Assembly (NCBI GenBank): GCA_021464245.1
Contig: JADCRB010000043.1
Coordinates: forward strand, 648,168-712,167
Length of the DNA: 64,000 nt
Direction of reading: 5' to 3'
From: Carallia brachiata
Taxonomy: Eukaryota > Streptophyta > Magnoliopsida > Malpighiales > Rhizophoraceae
Numbering within the stretch: position 1 is the first letter of the stretch; the number at the start of each line of letters is the position of its first letter. Below the pieces are notes generated by a model, which saw only the letters and a list, made by a program, of their open reading frames with translations, did no database searches and was not told the DNA's origin. Shown here in pieces: positions 50,093 to 61,423 of this stretch. Made by a program: the position numbers and the translations under genes.

Positions 50093-51465
50093 TATATAAA
50101 CAGAGAAAGGTAAAGGGAAAAAGGGGAAATATATGCATAAAGGAAAAAAATAGAATGAAGAAGACTCATAAAATAATTGACCGATTAAATTATTTAACTA
50201 AATAATTATTTTTTATAATTCGTTAATAATTTTATATTGCATCACTTATTACATAGCCTAAAAAATAAATAAATTTAAAATCTTCATTTTTGACACCTGA
50301 ATAAGCAAATATGAAGCATATAAATGATAATTAATATCAGGTTGGGTTCAAGATTTCTGTTTCTTTAATAGAATTGGGTAGGCTCATGATATTGAAAAGA
50401 AACGTTGGTTTGATAAGGACCAGTATTTGAATAATAATAACTTTATTTTTATTTTTTAACTTCAGTCTCTTTGATAATACAAAAATAAAAAAAAATTCAG
50501 TAATTTATTAATGTAATGCATTGAGATGTTAATATGTAAATGTTCTTTTTTTTTCAAAAAAATTTAGAATAAGAACATTATTCTGATTAATAAATATTAA
50601 TACTAAACATTATAACATAAAAAATTATATTATATTGAATTACTACAATAATAATAAAAGTGAGATTCAAAATATCATTTTAAAAATGTAACACACCTGT
50701 ACATCTAATGCACATATAACGTTACAACTTACAATCCAGACGATAAAACTTATCTAATCTATTGGACTTGCATTTTATGACAGGTGAAATTAGTAAATCA
50801 TCTCCAGGGATTAAAAAAAAAAAAAAAAAAGGCACCCCATTAGACCCCTACTAGCCTTTTATTAATAAGCACTTTTTAAATTATCTATGTTATCCTAATA
50901 GTATAGTATAGGAGAGCTTTACTATATTCATGTCATCATTAATTAAAGAAGAATAAAACAATCTTCAAAGTCAAAAGTCTTTTTTTTAATATTTTCTTAT
51001 CACTAATATATTTCATTTTTAACTTTTGAAATTTTTATCATTCCTTTTGCTATTTCTCTTTTTTTCTTTTTGGTCCCATAATATAAAATGTCGGGCTTTC
51101 TTGATCATAAAGAGTTGGTTTATCCATGGGATCGGATTTTAATTAAGAGTATCATTTTTGAGAAGGATAATTAAGAGTATCGTTACGTGAATTTAAGTTA
51201 AAAGAAATATAAGTATACACATAATTTATTTAATAGAATTTAATATTTAATTTTTTTTATTTTTTAAATTCAACCATTGATTGATTCATATAATTTTAAT
51301 TCTACTTTAATCCTATTTAATATATGCACACCAACAACGAAGTGATACCTATTAATTAAATTTATAAAAAAACAACTAACTTGTTAAATAATACTAAATA
51401 AGGCAAGTTAGTATTTGTTATATCGGATAGCCGTAGTTATGTAAAATATTAAAAATGGAATAATA

Positions 51466-51503
<38 letters not shown>

Positions 51504-51629
51504 TGAACGAGAGGCTATAATTCGTACGTTTCGTTTGGTTTCACATAAAAACAAAACCCTAATTTCTTTCTGCTCCTCAACAACAACAGAGAACAATCAA
51601 GCCCCATCCCCACCACCATCTCTCCCAAA

Positions 51630-51663
<34 letters not shown>

Positions 51664-52611
51664 GTGGCTCTCTGTGTCCATCTCTCTCTAATCTCTTCTC
51701 TCCGTGTGGTTGTTTTTCTGGTCTGATTGGAATCCTTGAAACTCATATAAATTTTATGTTTTGTTATTTTGTGAAAACGCATTCATTGTTAACGATTGAG
51801 TCTAATACTTCTGAGGGCGGTTATTGAAACGGTTACGTTTTGGTGCTAGGTCTCTGGTTCTCTTCTCTCTTCCGCTGCGCCTATTTCTCTTTTGTTCCTG
51901 CCATTGGTTCCGTTTTTTGTTTTTTTTTTTAAAATCTTTTTGTGTTGGTGTTTTCGATATTGGAAGTTTCAGTGGAAACCCTAAAACATTGTAATTAAGG
52001 ATACAGGGGGTCTGTTTGGGTGCGAGGGTTTCTGTTTCTGAGTTTAATTTTCCGGGCCGCCCTCTGATTTTAGGGTTTTCAGAAATTCTGGTGTCTGATG
52101 GGTGTGGACTGCCGTGTGAGAATTGTGGTTATTGTTCCGTTATTGCCGTAGAATTTTGTACCTCTGTTTCTGTGGAAATTATTCAGTTATTATTGGAGAT
52201 GAGGGTGCATTGAGATTGAGCCGTTCTTGTCTGCAAATCCATCTTTCGATTAGAGATGGAGGCGTAGAGAAAGGAACAGAGACGATAAAGAAGCCTTTTG
52301 ATTTGATTGCCCGTTTGTTGTTCTTGCCATTGCCGTTGTGGTTGCTCTCTGGGGTTCTACAAATCTACTTCCATTGAATCAATTTGAAGAGAAATATACA
52401 GCCCAAGTTTCTCAAATTATACAACAAACAAATTTCTTGTGTAGTTACTCGACTTGCATCATATACAAGTTAAGCTAATTGGTGAATTATCAATTGATAG
52501 CAATTCGGACTGAGTTTGAAAGTTAAAACAACTGTGTCGGTACGGGAACGTGAAGAAAGTGTGAGGATTGTCTTTACTTTTGAAATCTGATGATGTTCAG
52601 CGTTTCTCCTT
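50093..52611. other. Intergenic DNA and probable 5' leader of the vasculin-like gene
   Basis: Up to about 51500 it is AT-rich without genes; an AAT run occupies about 51467-51500 and poly-A about 50812-50831. From about 51540 the base composition rises and a CT microsatellite (51630-51664) precedes the coding start by about 1 kb, as is common in plant leaders. A GT-AG leader intron is possible but cannot be placed without transcripts. Several upstream ATGs exist between 52016 and 52611. Confidence 0.45.
51630..51664 (+). repeat. (CT)n microsatellite in the probable 5' leader
   Basis: An interrupted CT run, CTCTCTCTCT-TTCTCTCTCT, followed by more CT-rich sequence to about 51710. Such pyrimidine tracts are frequent near plant transcription starts. 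Confidence 0.85.
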
Positions 52612-54329
52612 ATGGAAAGAAGTGAACCCACTTTAGTTCCAGAATGGCTGAGAAGTACTGGAAGTGTTTCAGGGGGTGGCAGTTCAACCCACCACTTTGC
52701 CACATCTTCTTCTCTTTCAGGTATGTCCTATTTTTCACACAAAATAAAATGCTCTTTTCTTGGCTTTTTATTTGTGTTAACTCCTACGTTTAGTGACAAT
52801 TCATTTTTATCGTAGCTTTTTCTGGGTTTTGGATGATGATTTTTAGTCTTATTGTTAGATAGATGTATCTTCATCCACGCATCACACAAGATATAGGAAT
52901 TCCAAGGGTGTGGGTGATTTTGATACCCCACGTTCTGCTTTTTTGGATCGAACATCTTCTTCAAATTCAAGGAGAAATTATAGTAATGGGTCTGTGAAGC
53001 ATGCATATAGTAGTTTTAGTAGGGGTCACCACAATAAGGACCGAGAGAGGGGCAAAGAGAGATTGAGTTTTGGGGACCAATGGGACCGGGATTCATCTGA
53101 TCCACTGGGAAGCATATTAACTAGCAGGAATGAGAAGGATGCTTTACGGCGCTCTCTTTCAATGGTTTCAAGGAAACAGAGTGATGTGTTGCTCCGGAGA
53201 TTGGGTTCGGACTTAAAAAATGGGAGTAGTAACCATCACACAAATGGAAATGGTTTGATTTCTGGGGGTGCTACTAGTAGCAGCATTCAAAAGGCAGTGT
53301 TTGAAAAGGATTTTCCTTCCCTTGGAAGTGACGACAAGCAAGGATTCCCTGATATTGGAAGGGTTTCATCTCCTGGATTGTCTACAGTTGTCCAGAGTTT
53401 GCCTATTGCTAGTCCAGCTTTGATTGGTGGTGAGGGGTGGACAGCTTTGGCTGATGTTCCTACCATAGTTGGAAGCAGCAGTACAGGTTCCTTGTCTGCT
53501 GTGCAGGCCGTTGCTGCTTCTCCATCTGGGGCTTCAAGTGCAGTGGCTGGTCTGAACATGGCTGAAGCGTTAACTCAGGCTCCATCAAAAACTCGAGCTG
53601 TCCCACAGGTAATTGAGTAGGTTATGCATGCGTTATCTTAGCGGCCATCTAATATATAGCTGTGAACATCCAATTAGACACTTTAATCAGTGATAGAGCA
53701 AGTTTTTGATGCATTTTTAGTTGTGTAGTATATAGCCTGCTTAGTCTTATGAGGCCTTTTCTTCTTGTAGCAGTTGTCTGTTCAAACTCAGAGGCTTGAG
53801 GAATTGGCTATCAAGCAGTCACGGCAGTTGATACCTGTGACACCATCAATGTCTAAGAGTTCGGTAAGAACACTTCTTCTGGTAATGTTAGGATTCTGCT
53901 TGGCAGTTTAGCTATGCTATTTCCTTGTTTCTAAGCCATGTGATAATTTTAGAAATGCCTGATTTATTTGAGTTCTTGCTATATTGCTCGTGTATTCCAG
54001 ATGCGTATAATTTCTCTGTCAATTATTGCTGCAGGACATGTCTAGATTACTTTCCTTTTGGTTTGTCATGTTAATACTGTGACCATCTCCTTCAAGTTGT
54101 TTTGAGGATGCTACTATTCCCATGCTTGATCATTTTCATCCAGTGAACGTCTAGCTATATGGTGGATGATCATCATCACCTCACTGCTGTCGTGCTTAAA
54201 ATTGAATATAATAATTGGTTGTTGATACTGTGAACTCCATCGAATGGTTAGACCTAGTAGGTGTAATATTCTGTGGAACCTTTTTTCCATCTCTTTTCCT
54301 TGCTGAACAGAATAATTAAATCCCACATG

Positions 54330-54366
<37 letters not shown>

Positions 54367-56837
54367 CAGTCTCTTTTTCATGCTTAGGCAGCGATTAGGA
54401 GGGCTTTTCTCCAAAAAAAAAAAAAACAGAGAGATTAGGAGGGCCACTGTCTCTTAGCTTACTTCTGTCATTACACCTAAGCTCGTGTGTGAACAAACTT
54501 ATAACTTCATGACAGACATTTGTGTATGCATGTGAAGTCAGTTATAGTTGTCTTGTCAGTGCTGGATTTGAGTTGCTTTAGGCTTTTCATGAGATCCTTA
54601 AATGTTCTCTCTTCGAGTGCTAGTTGAAGTAGGTTCCAAAAGCATTAGTTTATCATTTCAAGTAGGTGCTTTGTGTTTGTTATTACTAATTCAGTTTTTT
54701 CTCCCACACTCAATTAGTTCCCCATTCACATCCACATCAGTATACTGAAATTTCTTAATAAGAGTTCAATACTTGTATCATGGTTACGAGATTGAGTCTA
54801 AGGATTAACTAGCTTAAATGTGACAAAATTTAAAATTAGAGGCTAAGTTTGCAGTTTGAATTATGTCTTGGGTGGAGGATCTTTTTGAGCAACTGAGGAT
54901 AGAAAATATATTTTTCTTTGTAATTAGATTACTGCTTATTTGTTTTGTATGTGTAATTTCTGTGTCATCTTCTGTTAGGTGATAGTTTGTTGTCTCTGAT
55001 TGCTTACTGCTTGAGATCTCATAGGTCTATTTCCAGAGCAGTGATGTAGCCATTGAACAGTATGAAAGGGGTAGTCCAAATTGGGACTTCAGGCTTAGTA
55101 ACCCCATTAGGCGGTGTTATCATGGGAAGAATTTTTGGCTGAAAGAACAGTTTGTAAGAAGTAGTGCTGGAGGTTCATCATCTATAAGCTATTCTCATGC
55201 TCATCAAGTTTTCTTGTAGGGTGTTTTTAGGATAGACCTGTTCATTGTATTGTGGATTATGGATACATGTGGATGCAGAATGTTGTACGGGATGTGTTTC
55301 TTTCAATTTTCTTTTTTGTTTTTTTTCTCCCCTCTTGAGAGAAGGATGTCAATTTGGTGGTTTTGCACATTTTCTTTTGTTTTAGTATCTTTATGGTAAT
55401 GAACTACTCTCTGGCGATTTTTTTTTTTGTTGGGGCTTGGGGGGGGGGGGGGCTTAGATTGACATTGATTTATTTCTTGAAAGCTTTCCCATATACTAGA
55501 AATGATTCTCTCAAACTGGAAACAATGAAGTTGCTTCCTCTGCAATAATGAAATTATATTGGATGACCTAATTAGTGTCTGTTGCCTGCGAGTTACTCAT
55601 GGGTTCAATTCCTTTCTTCAGGTTCTCAGTTCTTCTGACAAATCAAAGCCTAAACAATAGTACGATCTAGTGAGATGAATATGACTGCCAAGAGCATGCA
55701 GCAGCAGCCATCTTCATTGCACACTGGCAATCAATCTTTTCTTGGGGGACATGTTAAATCTGATGCACTGAAGACATCTCATGGGAAGCTTTTTGTTCTC
55801 AAACCAGGACGTGAAAATGGTGTTGCCCCAACTTCTAAGGATTCTGCTAGTCCAACAAATAGTGTCAGCAGAGCATCCAATGGCCAACTTGCTGCTACTC
55901 CAGTTCTATCTGCACCTCCGAAAAGCCCTAACAACCTAAAGCATTCTCCCGGAGAACGCAAGTCAGCCAGCTTGAATTTAGTTCCAGGATTCAATTTGGA
56001 AACAAGACCGACATTGTCTCAAACTCAGAGCAGGAATGACTTTTTTAATCTCCTGAAGAAGAAAACCTCTGTGAATACTTCTCCAGTCATCACAGATTCA
56101 GCCACTGCCGTCTCATCCCCTGCCTGTGAGAATTCTTGCGAAGTATACAAGGAAGAAGCAAGTGCTCTGGGGAGTCAGGCTATCAAGAATGGTGCTGAGG
56201 TGACCATCAATGGACCTAACTATGAAGATTCTCAGAGATTTTCTGAAGAAGAGGTTGTATTTCTTCGTTCGCTTGGATGGGATGAAAATTCTGGTGAAGG
56301 GGGCCTTACAGAAGAGGAAATCAATGCTTTCTATCAGGAGGTAAATTATTTTTGGTTTGCCCTGCCATATTTAGTTGCATGATCTTTGGAGCTATAATCT
56401 ATCTAGCCTCAGCTTTCCAGATTGTTGGCATGTAGCCTTAATCTAGTTTCAGGATTTAAGGAATCTCCCCCCACCCTCCCCCCCACTGAAAAAAAGGTGA
56501 AAAAAAAAATAATTTTGGGGTGGATGCCTGAGTAAGGGTGTTGGGTTTCTGCTGTTGGGTTTAGTATTTCTGTCTGATGCAGGCATACAATGCATGAATT
56601 TAATACCATTTATATGGCTCTTTATAAGAAACAGTATAGTTGTTACTTTTCTGCCTATACCAAAAATTCTATGGATGAAAATTTATCCGTCATCATTTTC
56701 AGTTGGAAGACATGAAATTAGAGCCACCCTCGAAAGTGTGCGGAGGAGTGCAGCAAAAGAAGCTTGAATCTAATGCAACTAGTTCTGGTGGAGTGTCTTC
56801 TGAATTGAGCTCATCTGACACTGGATCAGAAATCTGA
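52612..56837 (+). CDS. Plant disordered nuclear-type protein with vasculin (GPBP1)-like motifs, 5 exons, one frame break
   Basis: Exons: 52612-52720, 52863-53608, 53771-53863, 55622-56340, 56703-56837. About 600 residues are encoded once one missing base is allowed for. The protein starts MERSEPTLVPEWLRSTGSVS and is Ser/Asn/Gly-rich throughout. AVFEKDFPSLGSDD lies near residue 183. The C-terminal segment EEEVVFLRSLGWDENSGEGG then LTEEEINAFYQE resembles the vasculin core (hydrophobic-LLKxMGWxE...LTEDExxEF). Vasculin/GPBP1 are nuclear transcription regulators in animals; the plant role is unknown to me. Exon 4 opens VLSSSDKSKPK, then the frame shifts at an A run (55652-55654, one base short) into SSEMNMTAKSMQQQ. 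Other junctions keep phase. Exon 3 has a tandem TAGCAG acceptor. Confidence 0.7.
54331..54362 (+). repeat. (CT)n microsatellite in intron 3
   Basis: A CT run inside the 1.76-kb intron 53864-55621 of the vasculin-like gene. The same intron has a G homopolymer of about twelve at 55440-55452. Confidence 0.85.
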
Positions 56838-59236
56838 TGCTGCTTCCAAGAGTAGCAGATTCAAGAAATTATAATTTTTTTTCCCATGACAGATGGTTAG
56901 TTTTTTTCTCGTTTCTTTTTTTTTTTTTTTTTTTCTTTTTTGGGAGAAAGCTGATGAGTTGGTTATGGTAGAAGGGGTTGGATTTTAGGTTGGAAGTACG
57001 CATATTGCAAATAGTGAAATAATACAGGTGCCTCGGTTCTGCCTGCTTTGACGGGGAGAATTTTTCTAGTCTGAAGGTGGTTATGGGAGGTAGGAAGAGG
57101 TTAGGATATGGGCTATTTTGTCTGCAGTGGAAGGTGCTGAGGAAGTTGCATCTTTTGGGAGGGAGGGGGTAGTTTGGTCCTTTCGTTTTCTCTTCAAGAG
57201 GGTTTGATTTTACAAGGAAAAAAAAAAATCTTACGCTGTTCTTGTCACTTTTACGGGAAAAAAAAAAAAAAGAAAAGGAAATCAAAAGGTTTTATTGATT
57301 TTTAGTTTTGTCCTCTTGTTTATAATGTTTTCTTTTTTGAGTTCTCTTTTTCAGGTGGTTTCGTCGATTTTCTTGTTTATAATGTCATAACGTTTGAGTC
57401 TCGAAGAAGCTCCGAAGGTCAAAATTTTCTTACTCTTGGGATCTTCTCCAAGAGGTTTGATGGATTCTCCGATTAGAAATGGTGTTATTGACAATAAAAA
57501 CAATTTTGGGAGAAGTTGGAGTCAAATTTCTGACTCTCAACTTTCACAAAATGTAAACATCTATTTCGATATACAGAAGGGAAAATTCGGAGCAAGTGAG
57601 TCTTGGGAACAAATTATTCTAGGAGACTTTAAACAAACAATTCGATATCAAAATTTGCAGTTAAAAATAGAACGAATGCTGAATGGAAAGAGTTGATTGG
57701 AAAAATAATCAAGGAACACATGAATCGTCGCTACAAAACCAAGTATGGTTGTGACGTGTCATCCAATGACATTAGTCCATATATGTTTTTTTCCTTTTTT
57801 TTCGCAACAAAAAAAAGAATCTGTATTTTTTTTGTTTTGGGTCTAAGTGGAGGGCAAAGCCCACTAGATTGAAGGGAACTCCAAGTGGCAACTAATCGAG
57901 GCCAAGCCACCCAGTAACATTTTGCTGCAGCTCGGCTACCACACCGGGCAAGGGATCCTTAAAAAAATGCAATCCCCACGGCAAGGAGAAGGGCAAGAGT
58001 AGTTGGGCCTGGAGGCAATTGGAATCCTCTAAACCGAATGGTCCACTACCAGCAACTCGAACCCGTAGCGTCTGCAGCGTCCAAGTCACCGTAAAAGTCA
58101 TCTAAACTGTGAATCTCTTGTACATTACAAACGAGAAATGCTGCTTGGATACCAGTATGAACCAAAACATCGGGGAAATTTACATTTGTACTGTAAGTTT
58201 AAGATATATTTACGTTTCGTATTAATAATTTCCAAAATTAACAGAAAATGTAAGTAATGTGTGTGGTATTAAAAAATATTTTCTGTTAAATTGCTGTTAA
58301 TAAATGTTAAATTTAATTACAAAAACGTTATGATATTTGGTTTGAAGTGCCAAAAATACGCTTACCTCTCAAATTGAAAGTGAGAGGGGCAGAAGCAAAG
58401 GCGGTGGATTGGGAAGACACCGTAAGCCAGAAAAATCGATAAATTGATCGCGATAAAAGCCAAAAAAAAAAAAAATTAAAAAGAAAAATCATATAATTAA
58501 TTAAGGAGATTATCCCAAAAATTCGGTCAAATGAAAGAGATGCACAGTAGAGCAAATACTGTGGAGGAAAAAGAAAAAGGGAGGAACCGAGCGTAGTAGT
58601 ACAATAGGATTGGAGGAGACGCCGAAAAGTGAAGGAAGCGTTTCCAGAAGGAATATAAGAAAGGTGCTTGTTAATTATATATATATATATATATATATAA
58701 AAGTGAAATTTATTTATAATTTAATATTATTTAAATATTATTTTTTATTTAAATAAATTTTATTTATTACGTGATTTAAAATAATAAATAATTGACATTC
58801 ACTTAAAAAAATAAAATAAATTAAAAATCTTTTCCTTATAAGAAAAGGAAGAGACCCAACAGAACACCTAATTTTGGAATGAAATTAAAGGCAAGAAAAT
58901 TCTAGAAATAGCAATGCATGAGACAAGTATAATTAATTAAGAAGATTACCCCAGAAATTCATCCCCAAATCGGTGAGAGAGCGAGGTGTCCGTGACGATG
59001 GTTTTTGGTGACGTTCGAGTGCCGGCCACTGCGAGAGAAAGAAACGAACTGTGGAGAGAGAGGTAAGAAGGCGTGAATAAACTAATAATCTAAGCCATAG
59101 AAGACGGAAAAAAAATGGAAAAACTTACAAATCTTTAGTGTGAAAATGAGGACAACAAACGAGTGAGATTCAGATGAGAGTTCAAAAAGGATGAAGAGAC
59201 TTCAGAGATAATGGTGACACAAACCAAAAAATTGGA
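56838..59236. other. Intergenic DNA after the vasculin-like gene
   Basis: The first part is the 3' region of the vasculin-like gene, with poly-T at about 56918-56935. A 100-codon plus-strand frame at 57394-57696 (GLMDSPIRNGVIDN, SQNVNIYFDIQKGKF) has protein-like composition but I do not recognise it. A 69-codon minus-strand frame at 57892-58101 (LQQNVTGWLGLD) is likewise unassigned. An AT run lies at 58677-58700. Confidence 0.45.
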
Positions 59237-59727
59237 ATATCAATATTTTAAGTTTTAAATTTTTAAATTTTTTTTTTAAAATTTTAATTTTTTTTAACAT
59301 TTTATTTAACTTTTAAATTTTTTAATTTTATATTGTATCAGTATTTTAAATTACAAAAAGTAATCATTCAATTAATAAATAAATTTAACTTAATAAATAT
59401 TATTTTAAAAAAATTAAATATATGAATTAAATATCTTTTTCATTAACAAAATATACACATTAAATATTTTTTAATCAACAAATATACAAATTAAATAAGT
59501 AACATGTATATTTTTTATAGAAAAGACATTCAATTCATATATTTAATTTTTTTTAAATAATTTTTTATAAAATTAAAATTATTTTTTAATAGATTGGTTA
59601 CTTTTGGTAAATAGAATAACTGATTTAATAAAAAAATTAAAATATTTAAAATTCAAATAAAATGTCAAAAAAATTTAAAATTTAAATATAAAATATATAA
59701 AATATTTAAAATTAAAAATATTGACAT
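59237..59727. repeat. Long foldback (inverted-repeat) element, about 490 bp
   Basis: The left arm from about 59237 and the right arm to 59727 are complementary over roughly 200 bases each. Outer ends pair ATATCAATATTTTAA with the complement of AAAAATATTGACAT. Inner ends pair AATTAAATATATGAATTAAA near 59410-59430 with TTCATATATTTAATTTTTTT near 59535-59556. Arms are imperfect and A/T-rich, with a loop of about 80-100 bases. It has no coding potential. It could be a foldback MITE; a transcript would form a long hairpin. Confidence 0.65.
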
Positions 59728-61423
59728 CTCAAAAAAAAAATTATGATTTTTTCCTTTTTACAGTTTAATCTTGCAAACGTCTTTTCACATCGTTCATCTT
59801 TTTTATCAACAGTAATTAGTTAGAGTTTTTTTTTTTTTTTTGTTAATTTTAGAAATCGTGCAGAAACATATATCTTAAAACTCACAGTTCAAAATGCAGA
59901 CATACTGAAAAAAAAAAAAAAAAAAAAAGTGATTTGACTGACCAATCTCATACGTCATACGCAGTAAGCAAACATTGCTGGTACAGTGATGCCAGAGAGC
60001 GGCCCGCCATTGCCTGGCAATGGTTAGCTTAAAAAGGAAGAATAATAAGAAGAAGAAGAAGAAGAAGAAACTGGCCCGTGAGTGCAATTATAGGAATCAA
60101 AAATAATTTCGACAACATAATACTGTGAGATCTTAAGGAAGCTAAAATAGGAAACGGAACGGGCTATTGCACGTGAAGCAATCCATAAGTATTCATTCAT
60201 GTGACTATCCAAAGCATCAAAATTCTTCATAGTGACTAGGTTAGTGAAGAAACGACCTTCTAATTGAGGGGATGGTGTTGGGCTGTGTTAACAACAAAAC
60301 CCAGCAATGACCACAGTAAATCCCAGAAAAATTGCATGGCCCGGATTGCTTAACTACATGATAATTCACATTAGGTTGAGGCATGTTCATCCCCACCAAC
60401 TGAACAAGTAGCAATCACACGCATAGTTAACGCCCTCACTATCAATTCCAGCTCAAAAAAAAAAAAAAAAAAAAAAAAATTACACTTCCAAAATTTTTGT
60501 CTAATTTTTTATCAGAATACAACTACTATTCGAATTTTTGCAACAATAGTGATAAATTCTATGATAAAAAAATAATATATCTTTTTTTTTGGCAGAAAGC
60601 ATCTCAATAATTGTGAAAAATTCGAAGATTCGTTGAATTCTAACAAAAAATCAGACAAAAAAATTTTTGAAGTGTAATGGGCTCAAAAAAAAAAAAATCA
60701 GGCACAGGTAAATTACAATTCATTCTGAGTGTGAAGTCCAGCAAAGCAGGCCACTGCAGCAAAAAGTTACAGTTAGACGGAGCAAAAAGAAGCAGATATG
60801 TCATTGAAAAAAATAAATTAACGGAAAAGGTGACACTGCAACTTTTGTTTTAGTGCGAGACCCGGTATTCGAAAGTCCACTCAATCTTAACTAATCTAGT
60901 TCGAACATCCGTCGAATTCTGTATTGCAACAAATATTACGACAAATCAATAATGAGAAAAATCAAATTGCATCTCAAGGAACACATGGACTGCCCATGTG
61001 TCTGCATATTGCACATGTCTACATCTGCATGCGACTTGCTTTAAAAAGCAAGCTGAAAAAAGACGGTGAAACACACAATCTGAATACTAGAGAACGAAAA
61101 CTTCTTGACTTTCTTTAAGAAAATTTAGGGAGCAGATATGTAAAACCGCTAAACAAATGCCATGACATCATTTTAGATACACAATAGTGATAGGACTTGG
61201 GAGACCAGCTATGTGGTAACAGTCTTCTCGATCCCCCAGCAGCACCCTCCTTCTGGCCCCCCACAAATTCATGTCTAAATCAAAACTTCTTCAATTCTGT
61301 AAAAAACGTGCAATATAGAAGGGGCGCTGCAAGAAGCAAAACCACTGTTTAATTACCTGATCAATACAAATACACACTGTAGGACGCCTGCAGTTGCAGT
61401 CCAAACAGAAGGCCCGCTCTTAA
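59728..61423. other. Intergenic DNA
   Basis: No gene is recognised. Poly-A runs lie at 59909-59928 and 60454-60479, and an AAG trinucleotide run at about 60045-60069. Words around 60480-60540 and 60590-60680 (AATTTTTGTCTAATTTTTT and its mirror) suggest a small decayed inverted repeat. Confidence 0.45.

Noticed and set aside
57892..58101. 69-codon minus-strand frame as a gene
   Set aside because: Short, no family recognised, no splice partners found.
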